Source of the DNA: Methanoplanus sp. FWC-SCC4
GTDB lineage: Archaea; Halobacteriota; Methanomicrobia; Methanomicrobiales; Methanomicrobiaceae
Length of the DNA: 64,000 nt
Assembly (NCBI RefSeq): GCF_032878975.1
Contig: NZ_CP043875.1
Span: 1,294,370 to 1,358,369 of the forward strand
Direction of reading: 5' to 3'
Below the pieces are notes generated by a model. It ran no database searches, was not told the DNA's origin, and saw only the letters and a program-made list of their open reading frames with translations. Below are positions 25,969 to 34,772 of the stretch, one piece after another (position 1 is the first letter of the stretch; every line of letters begins with the position of its first letter). The position numbers and the translations under genes are program-made.

Positions 25969-26865
25969 ATGCGCCATATAATATCGATCAAGGATTTTGG
26001 AAGGGACGAAATAGATGCCCTTTTAGAGAAAGCAGCAAAAATACAAAAACTTGGTAGTTATAAACGCACTCTCGAAGGAAAACTTGTTGCACTTCTCTTT
26101 TTTGAACCAAGCACACGAACGAGAATGTCTTTTACATCCGCCCTTGCCCGCCTTGGCGGAGACCCGATAACCGTAGACAGTGTTGAGGGAAGTTCAATAT
26201 CAAAAGGGGAGACTCTTGCGGATACAGTCAGGGTCGTAAGCAGTTACGTTGATGCAATTGTTCTACGCCACCCAAAAGAAGGCGCTGCACTCCTGGCATC
26301 AGAATTTGCGTCGGTTCCGGTAATAAACGCAGGAGACGGAGCAGGACAGCATCCTTCACAGACTCTTCTTGACTTATTCACGATAAAAGAAAATATGCCA
26401 CTTGACGGAATAGACGTTGGACTCTTAGGGGATCTAAGATACGGAAGGACTGCTCATTCACTCTCATATGCACTCTCAAACTATGACGTGAGACTGCATA
26501 CGATAGCACCAAAAAGTCTGGAAATGCCGGCAGGTCATATGTCGGAACTGAAAAAAAGAGGAGTTGAAGTTATAGAGCACCAGGGTCTTGAAGAAGTCAT
26601 AAACGATCTGGATGTCTTATACGCAACAAGAATCCAGCGTGAAAGATTCCCGGATTCCGCAAGTTATTCGAGAGTTGCAAACACATACAGGATAACTCCC
26701 GACACATTAAAGGATGTCCGTGAAAACCTGATATTACTCCACCCTCTCCCAAGAGCAGGTGAAATAAGTCCTGAAGTGGATGCACTCCCTTATGCAAAAT
26801 ATTTCAGACAGGCACAAAATGGAATACCTGTCAGAATGGCGATGTTAGAAGAGGTAATGCTATGA
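25969..26865 (+). CDS. pyrB: aspartate carbamoyltransferase catalytic subunit
   Basis: A 298-residue enzyme of the pyrimidine pathway. Carbamoyl-phosphate contacts are FEPSTRTRMSFTSAL and HPSQTLLDLFTI. The aspartate-side loop is HPLPRAGEIS. The start MRHIISIKDFGRDEI is usual for archaeal PyrB. No good Shine-Dalgarno precedes the ATG; a hairpin does. The gene overlaps pyrI by 4 bp (ATGA). Confidence 0.97.
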   Translation: MRHIISIKDFGRDEIDALLEKAAKIQKLGSYKRTLEGKLVALLFFEPSTRTRMSFTSALARLGGDPITVDSVEGSSISKGETLADTVRVVSSYVDAIVLRHPKEGAALLASEFASVPVINAGDGAGQHPSQTLLDLFTIKENMPLDGIDVGLLGDLRYGRTAHSLSYALSNYDVRLHTIAPKSLEMPAGHMSELKKRGVEVIEHQGLEEVINDLDVLYATRIQRERFPDSASYSRVANTYRITPDTLKDVRENLILLHPLPRAGEISPEVDALPYAKYFRQAQNGIPVRMAMLEEVML

Positions 26866-27332
26866 GCACCCCTGATTTTGCAAAACACGGACTTTTAATT
26901 AGTCCTATTGAAAACGGAACGGTTATTGATCATATAAAATCCGGTGAGGCATTAAATGTCCTGAGAATTCTTGGCATTACAGGAACAACTGACAAATCAC
27001 TATCAATAGCAACAAATGTCCAGAGCAGCATCTCAGAAAAAAAGGATATTGTAAAAATCTCAAACATGGAGCTTTCAAAAGACGATGTAAATAAAATTGC
27101 CCTGATTGCTCCAAATGCCACCATCAATATCATAAGAAACTATTGCGTTATTGAAAAAATAGGCGTTAAAATACCGGATCTGCTAATGGGCGTTATAATC
27201 TGTTCAAATCCCGGATGCATTTCAAATTCAAATGAACCTATCGACAGCAAATTTGAAGTTGTGGATGGGAATCTGCATTGTCTTTACTGCGACAACATAA
27301 TTTCAAGTGATATAGCGAACCATATAATATAA
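26862..27332 (+). CDS. pyrI: aspartate carbamoyltransferase regulatory subunit
   Basis: A 156-residue allosteric subunit. The nucleotide-binding half begins LLISPIENGTVIDHIKSGEA. The C-terminal zinc domain has four cysteines in CSNPGCIS and CLYCDNI, which bind the catalytic chains. The ATGA overlap with pyrB ensures matched synthesis of the c and r chains. Confidence 0.97.
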   Translation: MSTPDFAKHGLLISPIENGTVIDHIKSGEALNVLRILGITGTTDKSLSIATNVQSSISEKKDIVKISNMELSKDDVNKIALIAPNATINIIRNYCVIEKIGVKIPDLLMGVIICSNPGCISNSNEPIDSKFEVVDGNLHCLYCDNIISSDIANHII

Positions 27333-27341
27333 GGGATTATA

Positions 27342-29069
27342 TTGGGGACACGCAGTAAAAATAAAAACCTGCTAAATAATTTTTTTAATTTTAAATATTA
27401 CAAACTGGCGGCTGTAATTGTAATTACAGCAATATCCTTTTTGGCATCACTATTTGGAATTCTAACAGACAATTCACCATTATCTCATTTTCTGATAATT
27501 CCGGTTGTACTGGTTTCATTTCTCTATCCAAAAAGAGGATTACTATTTTCATCCATTACAGGGATTACGTTTTTATTCATATTTTTTATTATCAACCATG
27601 GCACAGAAGGATACATCCCCCGTGGAATACTCCAGATTACGATGATAATACTGGCAGGTTCAATAATATCATATATTACATTAAAATTTGAAGCAGCCGA
27701 AGAGAAATATCTCAAAACAATCAACGACCAGACAGAGATGATATACAGTTTCCGGCCCGGAGGAGTCTATACTGTCGTAAATAATGCCTTTTGTGAATAT
27801 TATGATGTGGACAAAATAAAAGTGGAAGGTCACACTTTTTATCCAAAAATGCCAACAGAAGATATCAAAAATATCAGAAGTCTCCTGAAAAGTCTTGATC
27901 CTCAAAATCCCGTAAAAAGTATAGATCACAGAATAATACGGCCTGACGGAAGCATAAGGTGGGTCAGCTGTAATATCCGGGCAATTTTTGATGATGATAA
28001 CTGTGTTAAAGAGTTTCAGACAGTTGCAAGGGATATAACAGACAGTATGGTGCTTCAGGATAATTTAAAAGACAAAATAAATTATGTCTCTGCCCTGATG
28101 GACACAATACCCGCACCGGTCTATTATCGTGATTTAAGTGGCACATGCAGGGACTGCAACAGTGCATTTGAAAAGTTATCGGGACTCAGTAAAAGTGATA
28201 TTGTCGGGAAGAATCTCCATGAAATTTTTGAACCGGAGATGGCAGACTGCCTCATAAGGTATGACGAAATAGTATTAGCGGACAGAAAACAACAACAGTA
28301 TGAAAGCGAAATAATAAATTCCGATGGTAACAGGCACTATTTCCTATTCAGCAAAATGCCAAGAGTTGGAACAGGCAAAAATGTAGCAGGCATTATCGGA
28401 ACAGCTTTTGAAATTACCGCCAGAAAACAGGCAGAAGAAGAACTTAAAAAATCCCTTAATGAAAAGACAATCCTCTTAAATGAAGTTCATCACAGAGTTA
28501 AAAATAATCTTGCGATACTCAACTCTATGATTGGAATGCAGATGAACGGAATATCAGAAGGCTACTATTATGAAAAATTAAACGACACAAGAAACAGAAT
28601 TATGTCAATGGCTCTAATTCATGAAGAGCTTTATAAATCCGACAGTATTTCATACATAAACCCGGATGTACATTTCAATACCCTTGCAAAAGAACTGATT
28701 TCAAATTTTAATATGTCTAAAGAGATAGGATTTTGCATAAAAACAGACGGATGCCTCTTTGATATAAACACTGCCATTCCGTGCAGTATTGTTGTAAATG
28801 AACTCATTACAAATTCAATAAAATATGCATTTGAGGAAAGGGATTTTGGGAATATTACCATTCACATGCATTCAGACAATGATTTTTATTATTTGAAAAT
28901 TAGCGATGACGGAACAGGTATGCCAAAAGATTTCGATCAGAACAATACATCAACACTTGGAATGAAGCTCGTAAAAAACATAATTGAATATCAGCTTGAA
29001 GGAAAAATTACACTTTTATCAGAAGAAGGAACTACGTGGGATATTGAAATTCCAAAATCAACAGAATAA
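27342..29069 (+). CDS. membrane PAS sensor histidine kinase (HisKA_2 type)
   Basis: A 575-residue kinase from a TTG start with AAGGGA upstream. About four transmembrane helices (20-118) lead to two PAS domains (about 125-240 and 250-365, the second with YRDLSGTCRDCNSAFEKL). The phosphoacceptor helix NEVHHRVKNNLAILNSM is of the HWE/HisKA_2 class. A C-terminal HATPase has NELITNSIKYAF and DDGTGMP. The ligand is unknown. No receiver or regulator gene is adjacent, as is usual for methanogen kinases. It follows pyrI by 9 bp, but a functional link is not expected. Confidence 0.9.
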   Translation: MGTRSKNKNLLNNFFNFKYYKLAAVIVITAISFLASLFGILTDNSPLSHFLIIPVVLVSFLYPKRGLLFSSITGITFLFIFFIINHGTEGYIPRGILQITMIILAGSIISYITLKFEAAEEKYLKTINDQTEMIYSFRPGGVYTVVNNAFCEYYDVDKIKVEGHTFYPKMPTEDIKNIRSLLKSLDPQNPVKSIDHRIIRPDGSIRWVSCNIRAIFDDDNCVKEFQTVARDITDSMVLQDNLKDKINYVSALMDTIPAPVYYRDLSGTCRDCNSAFEKLSGLSKSDIVGKNLHEIFEPEMADCLIRYDEIVLADRKQQQYESEIINSDGNRHYFLFSKMPRVGTGKNVAGIIGTAFEITARKQAEEELKKSLNEKTILLNEVHHRVKNNLAILNSMIGMQMNGISEGYYYEKLNDTRNRIMSMALIHEELYKSDSISYINPDVHFNTLAKELISNFNMSKEIGFCIKTDGCLFDINTAIPCSIVVNELITNSIKYAFEERDFGNITIHMHSDNDFYYLKISDDGTGMPKDFDQNNTSTLGMKLVKNIIEYQLEGKITLLSEEGTTWDIEIPKSTE

Positions 29070-29167
29070 AAAAATTTTATTGAAAAAATAGATGCTCGAT
29101 TATAATCAAACAGTACCTTAAACATTAGTTTCAGGCATCATTTTATAAATTAAAATGGATCAAACCA

Positions 29168-29629
29168 TTATTTATTCAGCAGTGAACCGTGTGTATCTAT
29201 CTCTCCCTTCCAGATTCTGGTGCTTGATATCCAGCGTCCGTCTTCTGCTAAAACGCATGTAATCTGGTGGATGTCAACCTTTTTCATTCCCTTCTCCTTT
29301 CGGATTTTGTTGATCTCCATTGCAGTTTTAAAGGTTTCTTCACTTACAACAATTGCATCAAAATCCTTATCGAGAGTTGAACCAAACCTGTCGCTGAGCA
29401 TTTCAATATTCCATGCTGACCCGGGAAATTCCAGATTCAAAAATTCAACAAGAGCACCCTTTCTCTTTTCAAAAGGATGAATAGGATGGGATTTTCTGTT
29501 TGCAAATTCATCTCCTGAAAGGCCGATTATGACGCTGCCGTCTTTACCTGCAATTTCAAACGATCTTGCAAGAAGTTTTCTGTGGCCGTCATGAAGCGGA
29601 TCAAATGTGCCCCCAACCATAACTTTCAT
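29168..29629 (-). CDS. coaD: phosphopantetheine adenylyltransferase, archaeal type
   Basis: A 153-residue nucleotidyltransferase of coenzyme A synthesis. Motifs are GGTFDPLHDGHRKLL (the HxGH site) and the C-terminal ISSTRIWKGEID. It belongs to the archaeal/eukaryal family rather than bacterial CoaD. It is divergent from the gamma-carbonic anhydrase gene with only about 30 bp between starts, so the promoters overlap. Confidence 0.93.
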   Translation of the reverse strand: MKVMVGGTFDPLHDGHRKLLARSFEIAGKDGSVIIGLSGDEFANRKSHPIHPFEKRKGALVEFLNLEFPGSAWNIEMLSDRFGSTLDKDFDAIVVSEETFKTAMEINKIRKEKGMKKVDIHQITCVLAEDGRWISSTRIWKGEIDTHGSLLNK

Positions 29630-29658
29630 TGAAATATAAATTAAACGTATTAAGTATT
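29630..29658 (+). promoter_or_regulatory. shared divergent promoter of coaD and the carbonic-anhydrase gene
   Basis: The 29 bp between the two start codons hold an AAATATAAATTAA TATA box at about 29632-29644. It is roughly 20 bp before the ATG at 29659, which points to a leaderless mRNA for the plus-strand gene. Confidence 0.5.
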
Positions 29659-30153
29659 ATGAGTAGTGATACCGGGGAGAGGTCTGCTGCCTTCATTGCA
29701 GACAATGCAAAAATACTTGGAGATGTCACTTTAAAAAAGGACACAGGAATCTGGTTTGGAGCAGTATTAAGGGCAGATAAAGACTCAATCATCATCGGAG
29801 AGGGATCAAATGTACAGGATAACTGCGTCGTGCATGTATCATCAAATAATCCCGTAAATATAGGCAAAAACGTGACGATAGGGCATGGTGCAATAATTCA
29901 CGGCTGCACCATCAAAGACAGGGTACTTGTCGGCATGGGTGCAATAATTCTCAACGGAGCTGTCATTGGAGAAGACACAATTATCGGCGCAGGCGCTGTA
30001 ATTACTGAAAACAAAACTATACCTCCGGGATCACTTGTGATGGGAGTTCCGGGAAAGGTAATTAAGGAAGTCAACGAAGAGCAAAAAGCTCACATAATTA
30101 AAAACGCAGAATCATACGTAAGCCTTGCAAAGGAGTACGCAGATAATGAGTGA
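29659..30153 (+). CDS. gamma-class carbonic anhydrase-like hexapeptide protein
   Basis: A 164-residue left-handed beta-helix protein. Metal ligands fit H59 (NCVVHV), H76 and H81 (IGHGAIIHGC), as in CamH-type carbonic anhydrases. The N-terminal acidic loop of true Cam is missing. I place the start at ATG 29659, close to a TATA box, instead of a TTG 30 bp upstream that abuts coaD. Its end overlaps the HdrA-like gene by 8 bp. Confidence 0.85.
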   Translation: MSSDTGERSAAFIADNAKILGDVTLKKDTGIWFGAVLRADKDSIIIGEGSNVQDNCVVHVSSNNPVNIGKNVTIGHGAIIHGCTIKDRVLVGMGAIILNGAVIGEDTIIGAGAVITENKTIPPGSLVMGVPGKVIKEVNEEQKAHIIKNAESYVSLAKEYADNE

Positions 30154-31429
30154 AGTTGCGGTCATAGGAGCAGGTGTTGCAGGCATTCAGGCAGCACTTG
30201 ACATTGCAAACCACGGAATAAAAGTCCACCTTATTGAAAAAGAGCCGACCATCGGGGGACATATGTCACAGCTTGACAAAACCTTCCCGACAAATGACTG
30301 TTCAATGTGTATTCTATCCCCGAAAATGGTAGATGCACAAAGAAATCCGAATATCATACTTCACACCCTCACAGAAGTTAAAGAGGTCAAAGGGGAAGTC
30401 GGGAATTTTGAAGTGAAACTTCTTAGACATCCGAGATATGTTGATGAATACACATGCACGGGGTGTGGGGACTGCATGGATGTATGCCCCGTTGAAGTTT
30501 ACAACCACTATGAAGCAGGAATAGGAGTCCGCAAAGCCATATACAAACCACACCCGCAGGTGATTCCAAATGTCGCAATCAGGGATACAGAACACTGTAT
30601 CGACTGCGGGCTCTGCTATGATGTCTGCGGTCCGGTTGCAGTGCTCCATGACGATGAAGATAAAGAAGAGGAATTTACAATAAATGTTGCAAGCATAGTC
30701 GTCGCAACCGGCTTTGAAACATTCAATCCTGAGAGGAAAAAGGCGCTCAATTACCTGAGAACCCCTAATGTAATTACAAGTCTTGAATTCGAGAGAATGA
30801 TCTGTGCAAGCGGCCCTACGGGTGGCAGTCTTAAAAGGCTTTCAAACGGTGAAAAACCAAAATCAATTGTCTTTTTGCAGTGTGTCGGCTCAAGAGACAT
30901 GACTATAAAAAAGACCTACTGTTCATGTGTCTGCTGTATGTATGCAATTAAAAATGCAATTCTCCTAAAGGAAAAAGATCCAAAGCTCGACATAACCCTT
31001 CTCTATATGGACATCAGAGCCTATGGAAAGGGCTACGAAGAATATTATGAAAGGGCAAATCAGCTGGGCATTAATTTCATACGTGGAATTCCCGGAGAAA
31101 TAATTGAAGACAGCCAAAGCAATCTTGAAATCACAGTAGAAAATACGGAAAACGGAGAAATAATAAAACTCAAACCCGAACTTGTGATCCTCTCAGTCGG
31201 AATGGAGCCTGCAAAAAATACAGCTGCATTCGCAAACATTCTTGGTATTGAAACGGATGATACAGGATTTTTCAGGTCAGAAAACATGAAAATGAACCCT
31301 GTAGGAACAATAAAACCGGGCATTTACATTGCAGGTGCGGCCGTTGCACCAAAAGATATTCCTGACAGTGTGATACAGGGCGGTGCAGCTGCAATGAAAG
31401 CGGTATCAGATGCTCTAAAATCCAATTAA
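30146..31429 (+). CDS. HdrA-like FAD/Fe-S flavoprotein (short form)
   Basis: A 427-residue relative of heterodisulfide reductase subunit A. FAD is bound at VIGAGVAGIQAALDIA. The HdrA-specific block NDCSMCILSPKMVDA and a ferredoxin insert (CTGCGDCMDVCPVE, CIDCGLCYDVCGP) follow. Another cysteine patch is YCSCVCCMYAI. Full methanogen HdrA is about 650 residues with further N- and C-terminal Fe-S parts, so this is a reduced paralogue. No HdrB, HdrC or MvhD gene is nearby. The partner is unknown. Confidence 0.85.
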   Translation: MSEVAVIGAGVAGIQAALDIANHGIKVHLIEKEPTIGGHMSQLDKTFPTNDCSMCILSPKMVDAQRNPNIILHTLTEVKEVKGEVGNFEVKLLRHPRYVDEYTCTGCGDCMDVCPVEVYNHYEAGIGVRKAIYKPHPQVIPNVAIRDTEHCIDCGLCYDVCGPVAVLHDDEDKEEEFTINVASIVVATGFETFNPERKKALNYLRTPNVITSLEFERMICASGPTGGSLKRLSNGEKPKSIVFLQCVGSRDMTIKKTYCSCVCCMYAIKNAILLKEKDPKLDITLLYMDIRAYGKGYEEYYERANQLGINFIRGIPGEIIEDSQSNLEITVENTENGEIIKLKPELVILSVGMEPAKNTAAFANILGIETDDTGFFRSENMKMNPVGTIKPGIYIAGAAVAPKDIPDSVIQGGAAAMKAVSDALKSN

Positions 31430-31448
31430 AAAAATTCTATTTTTTGGG

Positions 31449-32495
31449 ATGACTCATATTATGAAAATAAATAATGATAAGACAATATTTTGGAATTATG
31501 ACAAAAACTGCATAGAATTTGTAGAACAGACACTATTACCGGTACAATACAATATAATCGAGTGTGACAGGGTTGAAAGACTTGCAAAGGCAATAAAACG
31601 TCTGGAAGTCAGGGGAGCACCGGCACTTGGTGTTGCAGGCGCATTCGGAATCGCACTGTCATGCCTGGAGCATGATGACTGTAATATGGAAGCTTTTTTT
31701 AAACTTGTTTCTGATGATGCAAAATACCTGAAATCAACAAGACCAACAGCAGTCAATCTGTCATGGGGAATCACCCGCGTCCTTGATAAAATAAAATCAT
31801 CCGGCACCCTGAAAGAAGCAAGAGAAACCGCTTTAATGGAGGCAGAGGCAGTTGCCAGAGAGGATGAGGCAATGTGCCATTCAATCGGAAATTATGGTGC
31901 AGAATATCTCCCTGACAAATGCACAGTCCTAACACACTGTAATGCAGGCGCTCTTGCATGCTATACGTGGGGAACGGCACTTGGCGTTATTCGTTCAGCT
32001 GTGAAAGCAGGCAAAGATGTATCTGTCATCTCATGCGAAACACGGCCTCTCAATCAGGGCTCACGCCTCACAGCATGGGAATTGTCAAGGGACAATATAC
32101 CTGTAAAGACGATTACAGATTCGACCGCCGCATTCCTGATGAAAAAAGGTGAGATCGATGCGGTAATTGTAGGTGCAGACAGGATAACCCCAGATGCTGT
32201 TTTCAACAAAATCGGCACATACATGCATGCAGTCTGTGCCAGATACCACAATATACCGTTTTATGTTGCGGCACCCTACTCCACATTCGATGCAACGGGA
32301 AAGGAATCAGATATAATTATTGAAGAAAGAGACAGGGAAGAACTTGCATTTTGTGGGAACAAACAGCTTATGCCAAAATCAGTACCTGCTATTAACTATG
32401 CATTTGATCCAACCCCGATGGAACTTGTAACAGCAATATTTACAGAAAAAGGCGTTTTAAAACCTCCTTTTACAAAAGATTTTCCTATAGCATAA
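31449..32495 (+). CDS. mtnA: S-methyl-5-thioribose-1-phosphate isomerase (MtnA-like)
   Basis: A 348-residue aldose-ketose isomerase of the eIF2B-like family. Signatures are RLEVRGAPALGVAGAFG, LTHCNAGALACYTWGTALG with the catalytic cysteine, SRLTAWEL and VGADRITPDAVFNKIGTY with the catalytic aspartate. It recycles methylthioadenosine or the related 5'-deoxyadenosine sugar. An internal ATG at 31461 is an equally good start, with GGGATG about 9 nt before it. Confidence 0.9.
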   Translation: MTHIMKINNDKTIFWNYDKNCIEFVEQTLLPVQYNIIECDRVERLAKAIKRLEVRGAPALGVAGAFGIALSCLEHDDCNMEAFFKLVSDDAKYLKSTRPTAVNLSWGITRVLDKIKSSGTLKEARETALMEAEAVAREDEAMCHSIGNYGAEYLPDKCTVLTHCNAGALACYTWGTALGVIRSAVKAGKDVSVISCETRPLNQGSRLTAWELSRDNIPVKTITDSTAAFLMKKGEIDAVIVGADRITPDAVFNKIGTYMHAVCARYHNIPFYVAAPYSTFDATGKESDIIIEERDREELAFCGNKQLMPKSVPAINYAFDPTPMELVTAIFTEKGVLKPPFTKDFPIA

Positions 32496-32537
32496 TCCAG
32501 AGCTATTTAAATCTTAATTCCCAATTTATCCTAATAG

Positions 32538-33206
32538 ATGTTACCGGAATCTTCCCTATGGAACAGCCTGATGATAACAATCGGAGAGCTGACTCTGGTT
32601 TTACTGGCCGGTTCTTTTCTGACCGCAATCTTCGTTGTCACAGTGTCATTCTATTCAATTAAAAGAGGGCATTTTTACTTCCCGAGACTTGTTAAATCAG
32701 GTCTTGTAATGAGTGAGGGGATGGTTAAAGGAATTTGCAATTTCTTCAGCCTTGATGACAAAGAGCTTACAGCATTTTTTATCCGTCTTCACAATACAAT
32801 GAACTCAAAGGCATTTTCAAAGATTGAATCTTCCAAAAGAGCGGTTTTCCTGCCACAGTGCCTAAGAAACTCACAATGTCCGGCAAATCTGACACCTGAA
32901 GGCCTTCAGTGCAGGAGATGCGGAAGGTGTGAAATTGGGCAGAATATCGACAGGCTGGAAAACCTTGGATATAATGTATGGATAGCACCTGGTTCAACCC
33001 TGATTAAAAGAATGGTAATTAAATATAAACCAGAGGCAGTTATCGGAATCGGCTGTCTTGTAGAAGTAAAAGAAGGACTTGATCTTCTGGATAAAATAAA
33101 TATTGTCGGGATGGGAGTCCTTACAATGAAAGACGGGTGTGTCGAAACCGCACTTAACTGGAATGATCTTTTTGAAGTAGCTCTTCTCGGACTTGAAGAC
33201 AAATAA
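32538..33206 (+). CDS. DUF116 membrane-anchored cysteine-rich protein
   Basis: A 222-residue protein with one N-terminal transmembrane helix (about 15-42) and a cytoplasmic cysteine-rich domain. The family signature is LPQCLRNSQCPA, then LQCRRCGRCEIG, and GIGCLVEVKEG. These cysteines probably bind Fe-S or zinc. Function is unknown. It lies about 40 bp after mtnA and converges end to end with the bactofilin gene, whose stop is adjacent. Confidence 0.85.
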   Translation: MLPESSLWNSLMITIGELTLVLLAGSFLTAIFVVTVSFYSIKRGHFYFPRLVKSGLVMSEGMVKGICNFFSLDDKELTAFFIRLHNTMNSKAFSKIESSKRAVFLPQCLRNSQCPANLTPEGLQCRRCGRCEIGQNIDRLENLGYNVWIAPGSTLIKRMVIKYKPEAVIGIGCLVEVKEGLDLLDKINIVGMGVLTMKDGCVETALNWNDLFEVALLGLEDK

Positions 33207-33626
33207 TTATATTCTTGGATCGCGGAGGACTTTTACCTGTCTTCCAAGTAATTTTCCGGACATTATCTTTCCATAAACAAATATTGTCCCTTCACTTTTT
33301 ACATCACCGACCTCGACTCCGGGTCTTAACACCACATCTCCTTCGGATTTGATATTCCCAACCTTTGCATTGTCACAAATGGTTACGTTCCCTTTTGCGT
33401 CCAGATTTCCACTGATAATTGCACCAGGCCCTATAACAGCATCTTTGGACTCGACATAGGATTTTACGGATGATTTGGGACCAAGATCAAGCTTTCCCAA
33501 AACATTCAGATGTCCCCAGAAATGAGTACCCGAAGGTACTATGAAGTCCCCGTTTATCTTTACGTTCCCTTCAAAATAAGAGCCCCGGGGGGCGATGAAT
33601 GTGTCTCCATCCCGATAGATTTTCAT
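33207..33626 (-). CDS. bactofilin-like polymer-forming protein
   Basis: A 139-residue protein starting MKIYRDGDTFIAPRGSYFEG, made of short repeats with alternating glycine and valine/isoleucine (GNVKINGDFIV, GNLDAKGNVTI, GDVKSEGTIFV). They predict a right-handed beta-helix like the DUF583/bactofilin polymers. There is no signal or membrane helix. The start at 33626 is preferred to one 27 bp upstream, because the repeat begins there. It lies 35 bp after the prenyltransferase gene on the same strand. Confidence 0.78.
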   Translation of the reverse strand: MKIYRDGDTFIAPRGSYFEGNVKINGDFIVPSGTHFWGHLNVLGKLDLGPKSSVKSYVESKDAVIGPGAIISGNLDAKGNVTICDNAKVGNIKSEGDVVLRPGVEVGDVKSEGTIFVYGKIMSGKLLGRQVKVLRDPRI

Positions 33627-33661
33627 TGCTAAATGAGATTTTAGCCAATACAATATAATGA

Positions 33662-34504
33662 TTATCCTATTAGTACTGCTGAAATGATGAATATTAAAAG
33701 CGCAAGAAACATTCCCTTCTTAAGCAGCCCTGTTGCACCCGACTCCCTTAGAGATTCGGAATCATCGCAGGAAAGGCCCCTGAATGCCGCATAAAGAATG
33801 ATAATGTCTGCTATTGAGATCATTGCAATATATGTGATTCCCCAGAACCTGAAAAGCGGCAGGAAACTTGCAAATACGGCTAAAAAGGCCATCAGGAATG
33901 CAAGCACCCCTGTTTTTTTCACACCGATTATCATGGGGAGTGTTTTTGCTCCTCCCGTTTTATCACCTTCAATGTCTTCCGCGTCCTTTAGCATCTCACG
34001 GGAGAGCATTGCAAAGAAAGTAATTGCTGCAATTACAAAATTCTGAATCAGACCGCCCGGTCCTGCAATAGCGCCGCCGAACAAAAATATACTGGCAGAA
34101 AGGTATGATACTGCAAGATTTCCAACAAGCGGCATACCTTTTAGCTTCATTGCGTAGGCTATAAGCAAAAATGAATTTAAAAGGGCTAGAAAAAGACAAA
34201 GATAGTTTGCAAAAAGACAAAGCAGAATTCCGGTGATAAACAGGACAGTGCTGAATATTAATGCCCCTTTTTCTGAGACTTTTTTTGAAGGTATGGGGCG
34301 TTCCGGCCTGTTTACTGCATCAATTTCCCTGTCAAAATAATCATTGATGACATTTCCTGCCGCGGTTATGAGAGCAACAACCGGTATCAGAACAAGTGAG
34401 TCCAATGCGACTGTGCCGGATGCGATAATCACTCCCAGCAGTACGGCAAGACCTGCAATTACAGAATTTACCGGGCGCGTTATCTGCACATAGCCTTTTA
34501 GCAT
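33662..34504 (-). CDS. UbiA-family digeranylgeranylglyceryl phosphate synthase
   Basis: A 280-residue membrane prenyltransferase with about eight helices. It has both aspartate motifs: NVINDYFDREIDAVNRPERP (first) and DAEDIEGDKTGGAKTLP (second). These are the features of the enzyme that adds the second geranylgeranyl chain in archaeal ether-lipid synthesis. Other UbiA substrates are possible, but this subgroup is the usual archaeal one. Confidence 0.88.
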   Translation of the reverse strand: MLKGYVQITRPVNSVIAGLAVLLGVIIASGTVALDSLVLIPVVALITAAGNVINDYFDREIDAVNRPERPIPSKKVSEKGALIFSTVLFITGILLCLFANYLCLFLALLNSFLLIAYAMKLKGMPLVGNLAVSYLSASIFLFGGAIAGPGGLIQNFVIAAITFFAMLSREMLKDAEDIEGDKTGGAKTLPMIIGVKKTGVLAFLMAFLAVFASFLPLFRFWGITYIAMISIADIIILYAAFRGLSCDDSESLRESGATGLLKKGMFLALLIFIISAVLIG

Positions 34505-34619
34505 AATCAGGAAAAATTTGTTTCAATTAAAGAATAATGTTTTCAAAAAACACCGGTGTAATTACACATAAGGAAATTCACAGAAATAAGAACTATTCTT
34601 TTAAAAAATAAAGCAAAAG

Positions 34620-34694
34620 CGGGCTTGAGGGGATTCGAACCCCTGACTTTTAGCTTAGGAGGCTAACGCCATATCCAGGCTAGGCCACAAACCC
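34620..34694 (-). tRNA. tRNA-Arg (CCT)
   Basis: The reverse strand folds with acceptor GGGTTTG/CAAGCCC (one G-U pair) and discriminator G. The anticodon arm is TTAGC-CTCCTAA-GCTAA with anticodon CCT. The T-arm is GGGGTTCGAATCCCC. The length is 75 nt and no CCA is encoded. Confidence 0.94.
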
Positions 34695-34772
34695 TTTTTT
34701 ATTACGCAACTGCGCCTATAGAAATTGTACAGGATAAGCTATAAGATTTCCTAATGGTAACATTATCCGACA

